From assembly GCF_900187185.1 (NCBI RefSeq), contig NZ_LT906465.1:1736001-1800000 (forward strand): a stretch of 64,000 nucleotides of DNA, written 5' to 3'. Below the pieces are notes generated by a model. It did not search any database. It saw only the letters and a program-made list of their open reading frames with translations, and was not told the DNA's origin. The DNA is from Chryseobacterium taklimakanense (lineage in GTDB: Bacteria > Bacteroidota > Bacteroidia > Flavobacteriales > Weeksellaceae). The position numbers were made by a program, and so were the translations under genes. Position 1 is the stretch's first letter. Each line of letters starts with the position of its first letter. Of the stretch, positions 26,340 to 35,330 are shown in pieces.

Positions 26340-26347
26340 TATCTTTG
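26340..26347 (+). promoter_or_regulatory. -7 element of mre operon
   Basis: TATCTTTG matches TAnnTTTG and lies 25 bases upstream of the mreB ATG. Confidence 0.6.
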
Positions 26348-26372
26348 TACACTTATTAATTTAGAAGAAAGA

Positions 26373-27398
26373 ATGGGTTTATTTGATATGTTCACGCAAG
26401 AAATTGCGATTGACCTCGGGACGGCTAACACACTGATTATACATAATAACAAGATCGTAATTGACCAGCCATCAATAGTGGCAATTGAGCGTACCAGCGG
26501 TAAACCGATTGCAGTTGGGGAGCAGGCCAAACATATGCAGGGGAAAACGCATGAAGACATCCGCACAATCCGTCCGCTGAAAGACGGTGTAATTGCAGAT
26601 TTCCACGCCTCTGAACACATGATCAAGGAATTCATTAAGAAAATTCCGGGAATCAAAGGAAAACTGATTCAGCCAGCACTTAGAATTGTAATCTGTATTC
26701 CATCAGGGATTACCGAAGTTGAAAAAAGAGCCGTTCGTGACTCTGCGCAGAAAGTAAACGCTAAGGAAGTAAGGTTGATTTATGAACCGATGGCAGCGGC
26801 AATAGGTGTTGGGATCGACGTGCAAAAGCCTGAAGGTAACATGATTATCGACATAGGCGGCGGTACGACAGAAATTGCAGTAGTCGCGCTTGGCGGAATT
26901 GTTTGCGATAAATCTGTAAAAATCGCGGGCGACGTTTTCACCAGTGATATTGCTTATTATTTAAGAACACACCACAACCTGTACATCGGTGAAAGAACTG
27001 CGGAAAGAGTAAAAATTGAAGTTGGTTCAGCGGTTGAAGAACTTGATGTAGACATCGAAGATATCCCGGTTCAGGGACGAGATCTGATCACAGGGAAGCC
27101 AAAAGAAATCATGGTGGGTTACAAGGAAATCGCAAGAGCTCTTGATAAATCGATCATCAGAATTGAAGATGCGGTGATGGAGACGCTTTCGCTTACACCT
27201 CCGGAACTTGCTGCAGATATCTATAAAACAGGAATTTACCTTGCCGGCGGCGGAGCGCTTTTAAGAGGTTTGGCAGACAGGCTTCACAAAAAGACAGGTT
27301 TGCCGGTTTTCGTAGCGGAAGATCCTTTGCGTGCGGTAGTTCGTGGGACAGGTATCGCTCTGAAAAACATGGATAAATTCAATTTCCTGATTAGATAA
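26373..27398 (+). CDS. mreB: Rod shape-determining actin homologue MreB
   Basis: A 341-aa bacterial actin guiding lateral wall synthesis. Phosphate 1 is AIDLGTANTLI near residues 11-21, phosphate 2 is IDIGGGTTEIAVVALGG near 160-176, and the adenosine motif is YLAGGGALLRGL near 289. It starts the operon mreB-mreC-mreD-mrdA-rodA. The 26-bp gap to mreC is short and the remaining genes overlap, so one transcript is likely. Confidence 0.98.
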   Translation: MGLFDMFTQEIAIDLGTANTLIIHNNKIVIDQPSIVAIERTSGKPIAVGEQAKHMQGKTHEDIRTIRPLKDGVIADFHASEHMIKEFIKKIPGIKGKLIQPALRIVICIPSGITEVEKRAVRDSAQKVNAKEVRLIYEPMAAAIGVGIDVQKPEGNMIIDIGGGTTEIAVVALGGIVCDKSVKIAGDVFTSDIAYYLRTHHNLYIGERTAERVKIEVGSAVEELDVDIEDIPVQGRDLITGKPKEIMVGYKEIARALDKSIIRIEDAVMETLSLTPPELAADIYKTGIYLAGGGALLRGLADRLHKKTGLPVFVAEDPLRAVVRGTGIALKNMDKFNFLIR

Positions 27399-27424
27399 TT
27401 TAAAATTTTCACGGCTTTTTTTGG

Positions 27425-28276
27425 ATGGGGTTTTTGTTGAGATTATTTTCGAAGAACGGATTGTTCGTCTTCTTTATATTCTTGCAAATCTTTGCTCTTG
27501 TATTGATTTTCAGCAGAAACTCTATGCAGCAGAGTTGGATTGCAGGACAGACAGCGGCATTCAACTCCACTGTTTCGGGATATATTGATGAAGGTACTTC
27601 TTACCTCAAACTGAAACAGACCAATGAGCAGCTGGTTGCTCAAAACAAGCAGCTGATGGAGCAGCTCTACGGAAAACAGCAGGGGAATTATCCGGTTTTC
27701 AGAAAAGTTCATGATACGGTCGGCGGCGGACAGATCTATACATTTGTTGATGGCGACATTGTTTATAACAGTATCAATCGTAAAGACAATTATTTCACCA
27801 TCAACCGCGGAAGGCTGCAGGGCGTAGGCCCGAAAATGGGCGTCATTGCGCCGAAAGGTATAGCCGGGATCGTGGTGAATACGACAGATAATTACGCGCT
27901 GGTGCAGTCGGTCCTAAGCACTAATAAGATTAAAATCAATGCGGCGCTTAAGAAGTCGGGATATTTCGGAACTTTAAGCTGGCGCGGCGAAAATTCCAGA
28001 CTGATGCACCTTTCGGATATTCCTAAATATGTTCCTCTGAAGGTTGGCGACACGGTGGTTACAGACGGCAAGTCAGCGATCTTCCCGCAGGGAATTATGA
28101 TTGGCCGCGTTGCCGGCTATGAGGTTGACACCAAAACAGGATTCTGGGATATTTCAGTAGAGCTGAGCGAGACGATGGGCAATATCAGTAAAATATACGT
28201 CGTTAAAAACCTGAAGAAAGCTGAAGTCCGCAAGATCGAAGACACTCTAAAAGCAGCAATGGAGAGAGATGATTAG
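27425..28276 (+). CDS. mreC: Rod shape-determining protein MreC
   Basis: A 283-aa bitopic protein of the elongasome. It has one N-terminal membrane segment (LFVFFIFLQIFALVLIFS), a coiled-coil stretch (residues about 60-85, TNEQLVAQNKQLMEQL), and the beta-barrel periplasmic domain with GVIAPKGIAGIVV near 140. It overlaps mreD by 8 bp, a sign of translational coupling. Confidence 0.95.
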   Translation: MGFLLRLFSKNGLFVFFIFLQIFALVLIFSRNSMQQSWIAGQTAAFNSTVSGYIDEGTSYLKLKQTNEQLVAQNKQLMEQLYGKQQGNYPVFRKVHDTVGGGQIYTFVDGDIVYNSINRKDNYFTINRGRLQGVGPKMGVIAPKGIAGIVVNTTDNYALVQSVLSTNKIKINAALKKSGYFGTLSWRGENSRLMHLSDIPKYVPLKVGDTVVTDGKSAIFPQGIMIGRVAGYEVDTKTGFWDISVELSETMGNISKIYVVKNLKKAEVRKIEDTLKAAMERDD

Positions 28277-28775
28277 CAGAAATATAGCCACAGATATATT
28301 GATGATCGCACTGCTTACGGCACTGCAGATCTTTGTGCTGAACCGCATTACGCTTTTTGGTAAGTTTACGCCGGTGCTCTATCCTGTATTTGTGATGTTC
28401 TACCCGTTTTTCAGAAACCGGTATGTGTTTCTGGGACTTAGTTTTCTGCTTGGTCTTACCATAGATGCATTTTTGGGAACCTGGGGAATCAACGCTTTTG
28501 CGACTACGATCGTCGCGTATTTCAGGACAATCATTTTTAGGACATCCACAGATACGTCAACTGATTTCTTCTCTTTTCAGTCACTGCAATGGTCGCAGTT
28601 TTTATTTTTCATACTTTCAAGCATATTTTTTCACCAGCTGGTGGTGCAGCTCCTCGAGTTTTTCAAACTGAGCCGTTTTTTTGAGGTATTTTTCAATATT
28701 TTAGCAACAAGTTTAATTTCATTTGTGTTTATTTTGATTTATGCGTTGGCATTAAAGATTAAACAGAAAGTGTGA
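28269..28775 (+). CDS. mreD: Rod shape-determining protein MreD
   Basis: A 168-aa protein with about five membrane segments. It carries an MreD-like pattern, including the short NRITLFGKFTPVLYP segment and GLTIDAFLGTWGINAF near residues 63-78. Sequence conservation in MreD is low; the position between mreC and the PBP2 gene and the topology support the call. It overlaps mreC by 8 bp and mrdA by 4 bp. Confidence 0.92.
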   Translation: MISRNIATDILMIALLTALQIFVLNRITLFGKFTPVLYPVFVMFYPFFRNRYVFLGLSFLLGLTIDAFLGTWGINAFATTIVAYFRTIIFRTSTDTSTDFFSFQSLQWSQFLFFILSSIFFHQLVVQLLEFFKLSRFFEVFFNILATSLISFVFILIYALALKIKQKV

Positions 28776-30865
28776 AGTCCCAGTATTTTAAAATATTAAC
28801 CGTCCTTGTCTCCCTTGCTCTCATTTTTATAGTGAGGCTTGCTTATTTGCAGCTGTTCACAGACAGGTATGCGCTTAATGCTGCGAACACTTCCATTAAA
28901 ACCGAATACATCATTCCACAGCGGGGAATTATCTTCGACCGTAACGGAAAAATCCTCGTAGGAAATATGCCTTCGTACGAGATTTCTTTTACACAGGCAC
29001 TACTGAAGCCCGATTTCGATACAATAGGATTTTGTAATTTAATGAAAATCAGCAAACAGGATTTTATTAAAAGAATTCAGAATTTAAAAAAGGAAAAATA
29101 TTATTCGAAGGTCACCCCGATGACTTTTATGAAGAATTTAAGCCGTGAAGAAGTCGCCAGAATTCAGGAAATTATCTTTAAATATCCGGCGTTCAGTATC
29201 GTTCAGAGGCCGCAGCGCCAGTATGAAGTCAATACTTCCGGCAATTTGCTGGGCTATACAAGCGAAGTGAATGATTACGACCTCAAAAAAGATTCTCTGT
29301 ATTATCTTCCCGGAGATAATATCGGGAAGTCAGGTGTTGAAAAGGCTTACGAGAAGGAATTGCGGGGTATAAAAGGTGTTCAGTACATCCAGAAAGATAT
29401 TAAGTTAAGAAATGTGGGCCCGTACAAAAACGGCGAACTGGACAAAGACGTTATTACCGGAAAAGACATTACGTTAACCATCGATTATGACCTGCAGCGG
29501 ATTGCAGAAGAAATGATGGTGAACAAGCGCGGCGGAATTGTTGCGCTGGATCCCAATAATGGTGAGATCCTGGTGCTGGCAACCGGCCCCGATATCGATC
29601 CAAATATTTTTACTGGTCCAAACAAGTCCAAAGAAATCAGCAAACTGGTCAACGATAAATTTAACCAGCCGATGTTTGACCGCTCAATCCAGTCAGCGCA
29701 CATGCCGGGTTCTACCTTCAAGATGTTTACGGCTTTGGCTGCAATGCAAATGGGCGTTATGGACGAGAAAACGGTTTTCCCATGCGGTGGTGGTTTCAAC
29801 TACAGAGGATTGAGAATTAAAGGTCACGGCGGTGCAGATCCGCTTATTCCTTCCATTCAGGTTTCGAGCAACTGTTATTTTTCTTATGCTTACCTGGCCA
29901 TCATTAACAAATATCCCGGAAACCCGAGCAAAGGCGTGGATGAGTGGAAAGCAATTATGAAGAGTTTCGGTTTCGGAGAGTTTCTTAACAATGACCTCGC
30001 AGCCGGGGTGAAAGGCAGAATCCCCACCGGTGAATTTTATGAAAAAAGAATGGCTTCCATTTACAAAGCCAGCGGCAATAAAGCTGATCCGAAAAAATGG
30101 GATCCACTTGCAACAGGAGCCGTTTTTAACGGGATGGGCCAGGGAGACGTCATGCTTACGCCGCTGCAGCTGGCCAATGGTGTTGCAGCTATTGCCAATA
30201 AAGGGTTTTATTACACGCCGCATATTGTAAAATCAATCGACGGGAAACCCAATCCTGATCCCCGCTTTAAGGTAAAACACAAAACATTGGTAGACCCAAA
30301 GCATTTCGAACCGGTACTGAAAGGAATGGAAGCCGTAGTGCAGGCCGGAACGGCGAGAGGCCTTAAATCAAACGATTTCACCATGCTTGCAAAAACCGGT
30401 ACCGCGCAGGTTCCCCAGGGGAAGGACAACTCGGTTTTCGTACTTATTGCTCCGGCCGACAAACCCAAGATTGTGGTGGTAGCGCTTATGGAGCACGCTG
30501 GTTTTGGTGCAACCTGGGCAGGGCCTGCGAGTGCAGTAATTGCAGAAAAATATCTTACCGGAACCGTGAAACGCGAACACCTTTACAAGAAAATGGTGAC
30601 TTCGAGTTTTATGGGCGAATACCGGAGGCAATGGATCGCCGACCTGAAGAGGAAAGGGCTTTATAAAGAGCCGGATAAAGATTCGTTAAGGATCATCAGT
30701 ATCGAGGACAGTTTGCGAACCATTACAGACAAAAATCTCAGAAGCAGCTTAATTTATAAAAGAGATTCTTTAAAACTAAGGTTCAATGAAAGGCAGGCCG
30801 CGAAACAGCGCGAGGCTCTGAAGAAAAAACAGTTACAAACCCAAACACCAAACAAACCAAAATGA
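28772..30865 (+). CDS. mrdA: Penicillin-binding protein 2 (elongasome D,D-transpeptidase)
   Basis: Class B PBP of 697 aa working with RodA in lateral wall synthesis. There is one N-terminal membrane segment, a pedestal domain, and a transpeptidase domain with STFK at residues 314-317, SSN in VSSNCYF near 366, and KTGT from Lys541. About 80 charged residues follow the catalytic domain (RRQWIADLKRKGLYKEPDKD to the end), longer than in E. coli. The start is GTG, overlapping the mreD stop; the overlap with rodA is ATGA. Confidence 0.96.
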   Translation: MKSQYFKILTVLVSLALIFIVRLAYLQLFTDRYALNAANTSIKTEYIIPQRGIIFDRNGKILVGNMPSYEISFTQALLKPDFDTIGFCNLMKISKQDFIKRIQNLKKEKYYSKVTPMTFMKNLSREEVARIQEIIFKYPAFSIVQRPQRQYEVNTSGNLLGYTSEVNDYDLKKDSLYYLPGDNIGKSGVEKAYEKELRGIKGVQYIQKDIKLRNVGPYKNGELDKDVITGKDITLTIDYDLQRIAEEMMVNKRGGIVALDPNNGEILVLATGPDIDPNIFTGPNKSKEISKLVNDKFNQPMFDRSIQSAHMPGSTFKMFTALAAMQMGVMDEKTVFPCGGGFNYRGLRIKGHGGADPLIPSIQVSSNCYFSYAYLAIINKYPGNPSKGVDEWKAIMKSFGFGEFLNNDLAAGVKGRIPTGEFYEKRMASIYKASGNKADPKKWDPLATGAVFNGMGQGDVMLTPLQLANGVAAIANKGFYYTPHIVKSIDGKPNPDPRFKVKHKTLVDPKHFEPVLKGMEAVVQAGTARGLKSNDFTMLAKTGTAQVPQGKDNSVFVLIAPADKPKIVVVALMEHAGFGATWAGPASAVIAEKYLTGTVKREHLYKKMVTSSFMGEYRRQWIADLKRKGLYKEPDKDSLRIISIEDSLRTITDKNLRSSLIYKRDSLKLRFNERQAAKQREALKKKQLQTQTPNKPK

Positions 30866-32091
30866 AGTGGGCGCAAGGATTAGATAAAACCGGAATCGGA
30901 CTTTATATTCTGATTTGCCTTTTCGCTGTAGCCAATATCTACAGTGTGGATGAAGGTTTGGGCAAAAAACAGCTGATTTTCTTTATCCTGTCATTATTCA
31001 TTGGTTTCATCATATTCGTTACGCGATCCAAGTTTTTCGAGAACCTGTCGGGTATCTTCTATATTGGCGGTGTCTTGCTTCTGATCGGGTTATTTCCCTT
31101 CGGAACTGAAATTCTGGGTCAGAAAAACTGGTATAAATTCGGCGGATTTACCATGCAACCGGTGGAGTTTGCAAAGATTGGAACAGCCTTGATGTTGTCC
31201 AACTACGTTGCCGGTCCGGATTTTAATCTCAGATATAAAAAATCATTGTGGACGTCGCTTGCGATTATCGGCATTCCCGCAATAGTGGTCCTAGCAATTC
31301 CGGATGTTGGTTCACTGTTGGTTTTCGGAGCTTTTGTGATAGCGCTTTACCGTGAAGGCTTGAGCGGATGGTTTTTCGGCGTAATAGGGATTTTAGCAGC
31401 GGTATTTCTTATTTCGCTGGCCGTGAATCCACTATATGTTGTTTTCGGAATTCTGGCTTTAGCCGGCATTTTGATTCTATTGAACTACCGCAGAATTTCC
31501 TGGAATGTAATTTCTATTGCTTCAATTATAGGCGCAGTTGGGGTTTTGTGCGGCTTAGCGATGGCTACCCCAAAAATTCTGGAAAAAATGCCTAAGCACC
31601 AACGGGAAAGAATTGAGGTTCTTTATAAAGGCGAAAAAGCATTCCGCGATACTTCAGGCTACAACCTTTTATATTCTAAGACGGCTATCGGATCCGGAGG
31701 TTTTTTTGGTAAAGGTTACAAACAGGGTTCCGTTACTCAGGGAAAGTTTGTGCCCGAACAGGAAACTGACTATATTTTCTGTACAGTAGGCGAGGAATGG
31801 GGCTTTTTTGGAAGCGTTTTACTTGTTTTGGCGTATGCCGTTTACATCGGCCGGATTTATTTTCTCGCTGAAAATCAGAAAACCATCTTCAACCGGGTCT
31901 TCGGTTACTGTTTTGCCTCAATTCTTTTAATTCACTTTGGAATTAATCTCGGGATGGTGATGGGGCTTTTCCCTACCGTAGGGATTCCGTTACCGTATTT
32001 CAGTTATGGCGGAAGTTCATTGCTTGCCTTTTCGATTATGACTGCGATTTTCTTTAAGCTTAATTATACTGATAAAAACAGTTTGGTATAA
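30862..32091 (+). CDS. rodA: Rod shape SEDS glycosyltransferase RodA
   Basis: A 409-aa SEDS-family polymerase of lipid II. It has about ten membrane segments, the IPDVGSLLVF element near residue 149 (matching QPDLGT of other RodA proteins) and the C-terminal PTVGIPLPYFSYGGSSLL signature near 372-389. It is longer than E. coli RodA because of an extra membrane pair near residues 165-235. It is the last gene of the mre operon, followed by a terminator. Confidence 0.96.
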   Translation: MKWAQGLDKTGIGLYILICLFAVANIYSVDEGLGKKQLIFFILSLFIGFIIFVTRSKFFENLSGIFYIGGVLLLIGLFPFGTEILGQKNWYKFGGFTMQPVEFAKIGTALMLSNYVAGPDFNLRYKKSLWTSLAIIGIPAIVVLAIPDVGSLLVFGAFVIALYREGLSGWFFGVIGILAAVFLISLAVNPLYVVFGILALAGILILLNYRRISWNVISIASIIGAVGVLCGLAMATPKILEKMPKHQRERIEVLYKGEKAFRDTSGYNLLYSKTAIGSGGFFGKGYKQGSVTQGKFVPEQETDYIFCTVGEEWGFFGSVLLVLAYAVYIGRIYFLAENQKTIFNRVFGYCFASILLIHFGINLGMVMGLFPTVGIPLPYFSYGGSSLLAFSIMTAIFFKLNYTDKNSLV

Positions 32092-32096
32092 AAACG

Positions 32097-32125
32097 AAAT
32101 CCCGTAAAAAAAAACGGGATTTTTT
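32097..32125. terminator. Bidirectional terminator between rodA and response regulator
   Basis: AAATCCCGT (32097-32105) / ACGGGATTT (32114-32122) with T's beyond and A's before; it serves both convergent genes. Confidence 0.9.
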
Positions 32126-32137
32126 ACTTAAATTGAA

Positions 32138-32824
32138 TTAATTCTTTACCAAAAGCCTGAAACCTTCGCCGTGCACGTTGATGATTTCCAGCCCTTCGTC
32201 GTCTTTCAGGAGTTTACGAAGTTTGGCGATGTAAACGTCCATACTTCTTGCGGTGAAATAGTTTTCCTTTTTCCAGATTTTTCTTAATGCTAAATCTCTC
32301 GGCATAAAGTCGTTTCTGTGAATGCAAAGCAGCTTAAGCAGCTCATTTTCCTTTGGCGAAAGCTTGTATTCATTGTCGCCAACACGCAGCTGTCTCAGCA
32401 TGGAATCAAAGAAAATATTGCTGATTTTGAACTGTTCCTGTTCTTCATTTTCAAGAGTTGTGCTGCGCTGAAGAATCGCCTTTATTTTGTAAAGAAGCAG
32501 CTCCGTATCAAACGGTTTTGTGATATAGTCGTCGGCGCCAATCTGATAGCCTTTCAGGATATCTTCGCGCATATTTCTTGCGGTAAGGAAAATAATCGGC
32601 GTGTTTTTATCGATTTTCTTCACATCTTCAGCCAGGCTGAAACCGTCTTTTTTCGGCATCATCACGTCAAAGATGCAGATATCGAATTCATTTTCTGTAA
32701 ATTCTTTCAAACCCTGTTCGCCATCTGTCGCCAGCGTCACTTCAAAGTTATTGATGGTTAAATAGTCCTTAAGCACCGCACCAAAACTCTGGTCGTCTTC
32801 TACTAATAAGATTCTGTTGCTCAT
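32138..32824 (-). CDS. OmpR-family response regulator
   Basis: A 228-aa two-component regulator. The receiver domain begins ILLVEDD and has phosphoacceptor Asp53 in FDVMMPKKDG. The switch Thr is in FLTARN and the conserved Lys in TKPFD. The C-terminal winged-helix DNA-binding domain contains LSPKENELLKLLC and RSMDVYIAKLRKLL. It resembles RprY of Bacteroides. The cognate kinase lies upstream on the same strand, separated by a small inserted cassette that may weaken co-expression. Confidence 0.94.
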   Translation of the reverse strand: MSNRILLVEDDQSFGAVLKDYLTINNFEVTLATDGEQGLKEFTENEFDICIFDVMMPKKDGFSLAEDVKKIDKNTPIIFLTARNMREDILKGYQIGADDYITKPFDTELLLYKIKAILQRSTTLENEEQEQFKISNIFFDSMLRQLRVGDNEYKLSPKENELLKLLCIHRNDFMPRDLALRKIWKKENYFTARSMDVYIAKLRKLLKDDEGLEIINVHGEGFRLLVKN

Positions 32825-32833
32825 ATCTTTATT

Positions 32834-33283
32834 AATTAATAATTAAAAAATAATAATGAAGAATTTTAATCTTCATTGTTTTTACTGGTTTTTAAAATTG
32901 ATGTAAGAATTTTAATAATCTCTTCATTGTCATCAAACATCGATTGAAATTCTTTGTCGTTTAAATATTCTGTTCTGTTTAAAAGCCTCAACCAAAAAGA
33001 CGTCTCGAAAGATTCTTTGTATGAGATTTGATTTTTGGCAATAAATTCCTTTTTACTGAAAGCTGCAGCCGCTTCTTCAATATTTGCTCCGATTGATGTC
33101 CCCGAACGTAATAATTGTTTAGACATTACAAATTCCTTTCTCTCTGACGTAAGCATTTTATATAAATTCACAATTCTAACAGCAAATTCAAAAGACTTAT
33201 GTCTAATAGGATTTTCAGTCGGGTTTTTCATAGTTTGTTTTCGGTTCTAATAATTATTAATTTTTCATTGTTAATTATTAATT
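32834..33283 (-). mobile_element. Four-helix-bundle gene cassette inserted in a two-component operon
   Basis: AATTAATAATTAA (32834-32846) and its exact inverted copy TTAATTATTAATT (33271-33283) enclose the four-helix-bundle ORF. The ends lie 10 bp from the response-regulator start and 5 bp from the kinase stop. An additional hairpin, AATGAAGA / TCTTCATT near 32855-32877, covers the end of the ORF. The element is about 450 bp. Confidence 0.6.
32866..33231 (-). CDS. Four-helix-bundle protein (23S rRNA intervening-sequence protein family)
   Basis: A 121-aa protein of the family first known from ORFs in 23S rRNA intervening sequences. Hallmarks are FAVRIVNLY near residue 16, the QLLRSGTSIGANIEEAAA block at about 39-56, and SYKESFETSFWLRLL near 70-84. 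The function is unknown; structures of the family form pentameric four-helix bundles. It sits between a response regulator and its kinase, within an element with inverted-repeat ends. Confidence 0.92.
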   Translation of the reverse strand: MKNPTENPIRHKSFEFAVRIVNLYKMLTSERKEFVMSKQLLRSGTSIGANIEEAAAAFSKKEFIAKNQISYKESFETSFWLRLLNRTEYLNDKEFQSMFDDNEEIIKILTSILKTSKNNED

Positions 33284-33287
33284 GTAA

Positions 33288-34835
33288 TCAGCTCATCGGT
33301 AGTTTTATCGTAAACGTAGAGCCTTTTCCCTTTACTGATTCTACGTGGATTTGTCCTTTGTGAAGCTCGATGATTTTCTTTACATAAGACAGCCCGAGCC
33401 CCTGGCCTTTTACGTTATGGATATTTCCGGTTTCTTCGCGGAAGAATTTTTCAAAGATTTTGTTTTTATTGATGGCATCCATTCCCATCCCTTTATCGGA
33501 GATTTCGATCACGTACCAGTGGCCTTCGTTTTTGGTTTTCACCTTTATCTCCGGTGCTTCCGGCGAATATTTATTGGCGTTGTCCAAGAGGTTTACCAGC
33601 ATATTCGAGATGTGGAATTCATCCACTTTCACGATGTAGCGGTCCGCATCAAATTCCTGAATCAGTGATCCATTTCTTTCATTGACGATCAATTGGAAAG
33701 ATTGGCTGATGTCCCGAATGAGCTGTCTCATATTGGTTTCTTTCAGGAAAAGCTGTACTTCATTGCGCTCCAGTTTCGACATATTCAATACGTTTTCAAC
33801 CTGTTTTTTCATCCGCAGGTTCTCCTGTTTTATCAGCTGCGAATAGTATTTTACTTTTTCCGGATTGGTCGCTATTGTGTCATTTGCCAAAGAATCAGTT
33901 GCTACAGAAATTGTTGCCAAAGGCGTTTTGAACTCATGCGACATATTGTTGATGAAATCGGTCTTCACATCCGCAATACGTTTCTGCTGCATCATATAGT
34001 TGATGGAAGTGATGTAAATCCCAAGAATGGTGAGCAGTGACAGGAAAGTTCCCAGCAGCATCGGAAGATTGTTTTTTATCAGCGAAACATCTTTTCTCGG
34101 GAATACCAAAGACAGCGTATAAAGCGGGTTGTCTTTGCTGTCCCTGAAAAGGACTTTGTCATACTTTGTGTTGGTTTGCTGTTTTCTGTAATCTTCGTTG
34201 GTAAGCGTGGTAAGTTTATTGTTTTTATCAAAAATGCCGTAGCCGAAACCGCTCGTAATCCCATTGTTTTTCAATGCATTCGACACCACAGAATCAATGG
34301 TTTGCGGAGAAACCCGTTTTTCAATCGGTCTGTTGCTGCCTTCCACGCGGACAAATTCCTTCAGACTGAATTCCCCGGAATTTATGGATGAATTGAGCGC
34401 TGCGGTCAATGCTTCACGTTTCGTGGTGTCGCGCTGGATTTTTATCAGGTTTTCATCGGTCCACAGTTTTATCCGGTTCAGGCTGTCGCCGGTATTGGAA
34501 ATGGGAAGGTTTTCTCTTTCGATGATGTTTTTCTGGTAGGTAATCGTTCTTTTGCTCGCAGAATCTTCAGTTTGCTGAATGATGGTTGAACTCGGCTGCG
34601 CATTGTTGGCCAGAACAGTCTTCCCGAAATTCTTGTAATTTTCATTGATAAGCTGGTTGTATTCGATGTCCTCGATTTTTTTCACCGACTGGTCAAGAGC
34701 GATGCTCACTTTGTTTGAAAAATCCTGATCCAAAGCGCCATAATATTCCTTCAGCCATTTGATCTGCAGCGTGACGAAAATCACGACAGAGATGGACATC
34801 AGTATTGAAATTATCGGAATAAATCTTTGATTCAT
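33288..34835 (-). CDS. Sensor histidine kinase
   Basis: A 515-aa membrane kinase. A first membrane segment lies at about residues 5-23 and a second near 255-275, enclosing a periplasmic sensor domain of about 230 residues. The dimerisation box is NNMSHEFKTPLATIS with the phospho-His. The N box is LLDNANKYS and the G boxes are DKGMGMD and GQGLGLSYVKKI. No clear HAMP domain separates the second membrane helix from the His box. It resembles RprX of Bacteroides and pairs with the response regulator downstream. Confidence 0.93.
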   Translation of the reverse strand: MNQRFIPIISILMSISVVIFVTLQIKWLKEYYGALDQDFSNKVSIALDQSVKKIEDIEYNQLINENYKNFGKTVLANNAQPSSTIIQQTEDSASKRTITYQKNIIERENLPISNTGDSLNRIKLWTDENLIKIQRDTTKREALTAALNSSINSGEFSLKEFVRVEGSNRPIEKRVSPQTIDSVVSNALKNNGITSGFGYGIFDKNNKLTTLTNEDYRKQQTNTKYDKVLFRDSKDNPLYTLSLVFPRKDVSLIKNNLPMLLGTFLSLLTILGIYITSINYMMQQKRIADVKTDFINNMSHEFKTPLATISVATDSLANDTIATNPEKVKYYSQLIKQENLRMKKQVENVLNMSKLERNEVQLFLKETNMRQLIRDISQSFQLIVNERNGSLIQEFDADRYIVKVDEFHISNMLVNLLDNANKYSPEAPEIKVKTKNEGHWYVIEISDKGMGMDAINKNKIFEKFFREETGNIHNVKGQGLGLSYVKKIIELHKGQIHVESVKGKGSTFTIKLPMS

Positions 34836-34889
34836 TGAATTATTTTAAATTACGAATGTTAAAATTACTGATTTTAACATTATGAGAAC

Positions 34890-34920
34890 AAAAAATGCAC
34901 CAAAATATTGTGCATTTTTT
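34890..34920 (-). terminator. Terminator of the prolyl oligopeptidase operon
   Basis: AAAAAATGCAC (34890-34900) and GTGCATTTTTT (34910-34920) form a perfect 11-bp stem ending in a T or A run on either strand. It lies 40 bp past the minus-strand small gene. Confidence 0.88.
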
Positions 34921-34961
34921 CTTAAAAAACTGATTTTTAACGAATTTAGTTTAAACAACGT

Positions 34962-35330
34962 TTAGCCCAATGAACTTAAAACTTCTTCATCAAATAGTTT
35001 TTCATCAATAAAATACTGTATCACAGCCTTTTTCATAAGAAGCGACTGTTCATTTGGTTTTAATTCCGGGATTGGTTCCTTCTCAGTAAAATGCGGAAAA
35101 CCATCATCGTCGTAATGTGAAAATTCAAAAAATCCGAAGGGCTGCAAAAGCCTGCAAACCGCGATGTGAATGAGATTCACCTTGTCATCCTTGCTGTATT
35201 CCTGTTTGCCGGAGCCCAATTCCTGGATCCCGATTAAATATAGAATGGTCTCAATAGGAACATTGGGTTCAGTTCCAAAATTGTCCTGAAAAAACCGGTC
35301 AACTATTTTCCAAAGTTCTGATTCATTCAT
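34962..35330 (-). CDS. Conserved hypothetical protein
   Basis: A 122-aa soluble protein I cannot assign to a named family. It is acidic, with a helical N terminus (WKIVDRFFQDNFG), a central LIGIQELGSGKQEYSKDDKVNLIHIAVCRLL segment and a C-terminal helix. Its ATG overlaps the stop codon of the prolyl oligopeptidase gene by 4 bp, so the two are translationally coupled. No catalytic motif is visible. Confidence 0.8.
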   Translation of the reverse strand: MNESELWKIVDRFFQDNFGTEPNVPIETILYLIGIQELGSGKQEYSKDDKVNLIHIAVCRLLQPFGFFEFSHYDDDGFPHFTEKEPIPELKPNEQSLLMKKAVIQYFIDEKLFDEEVLSSLG

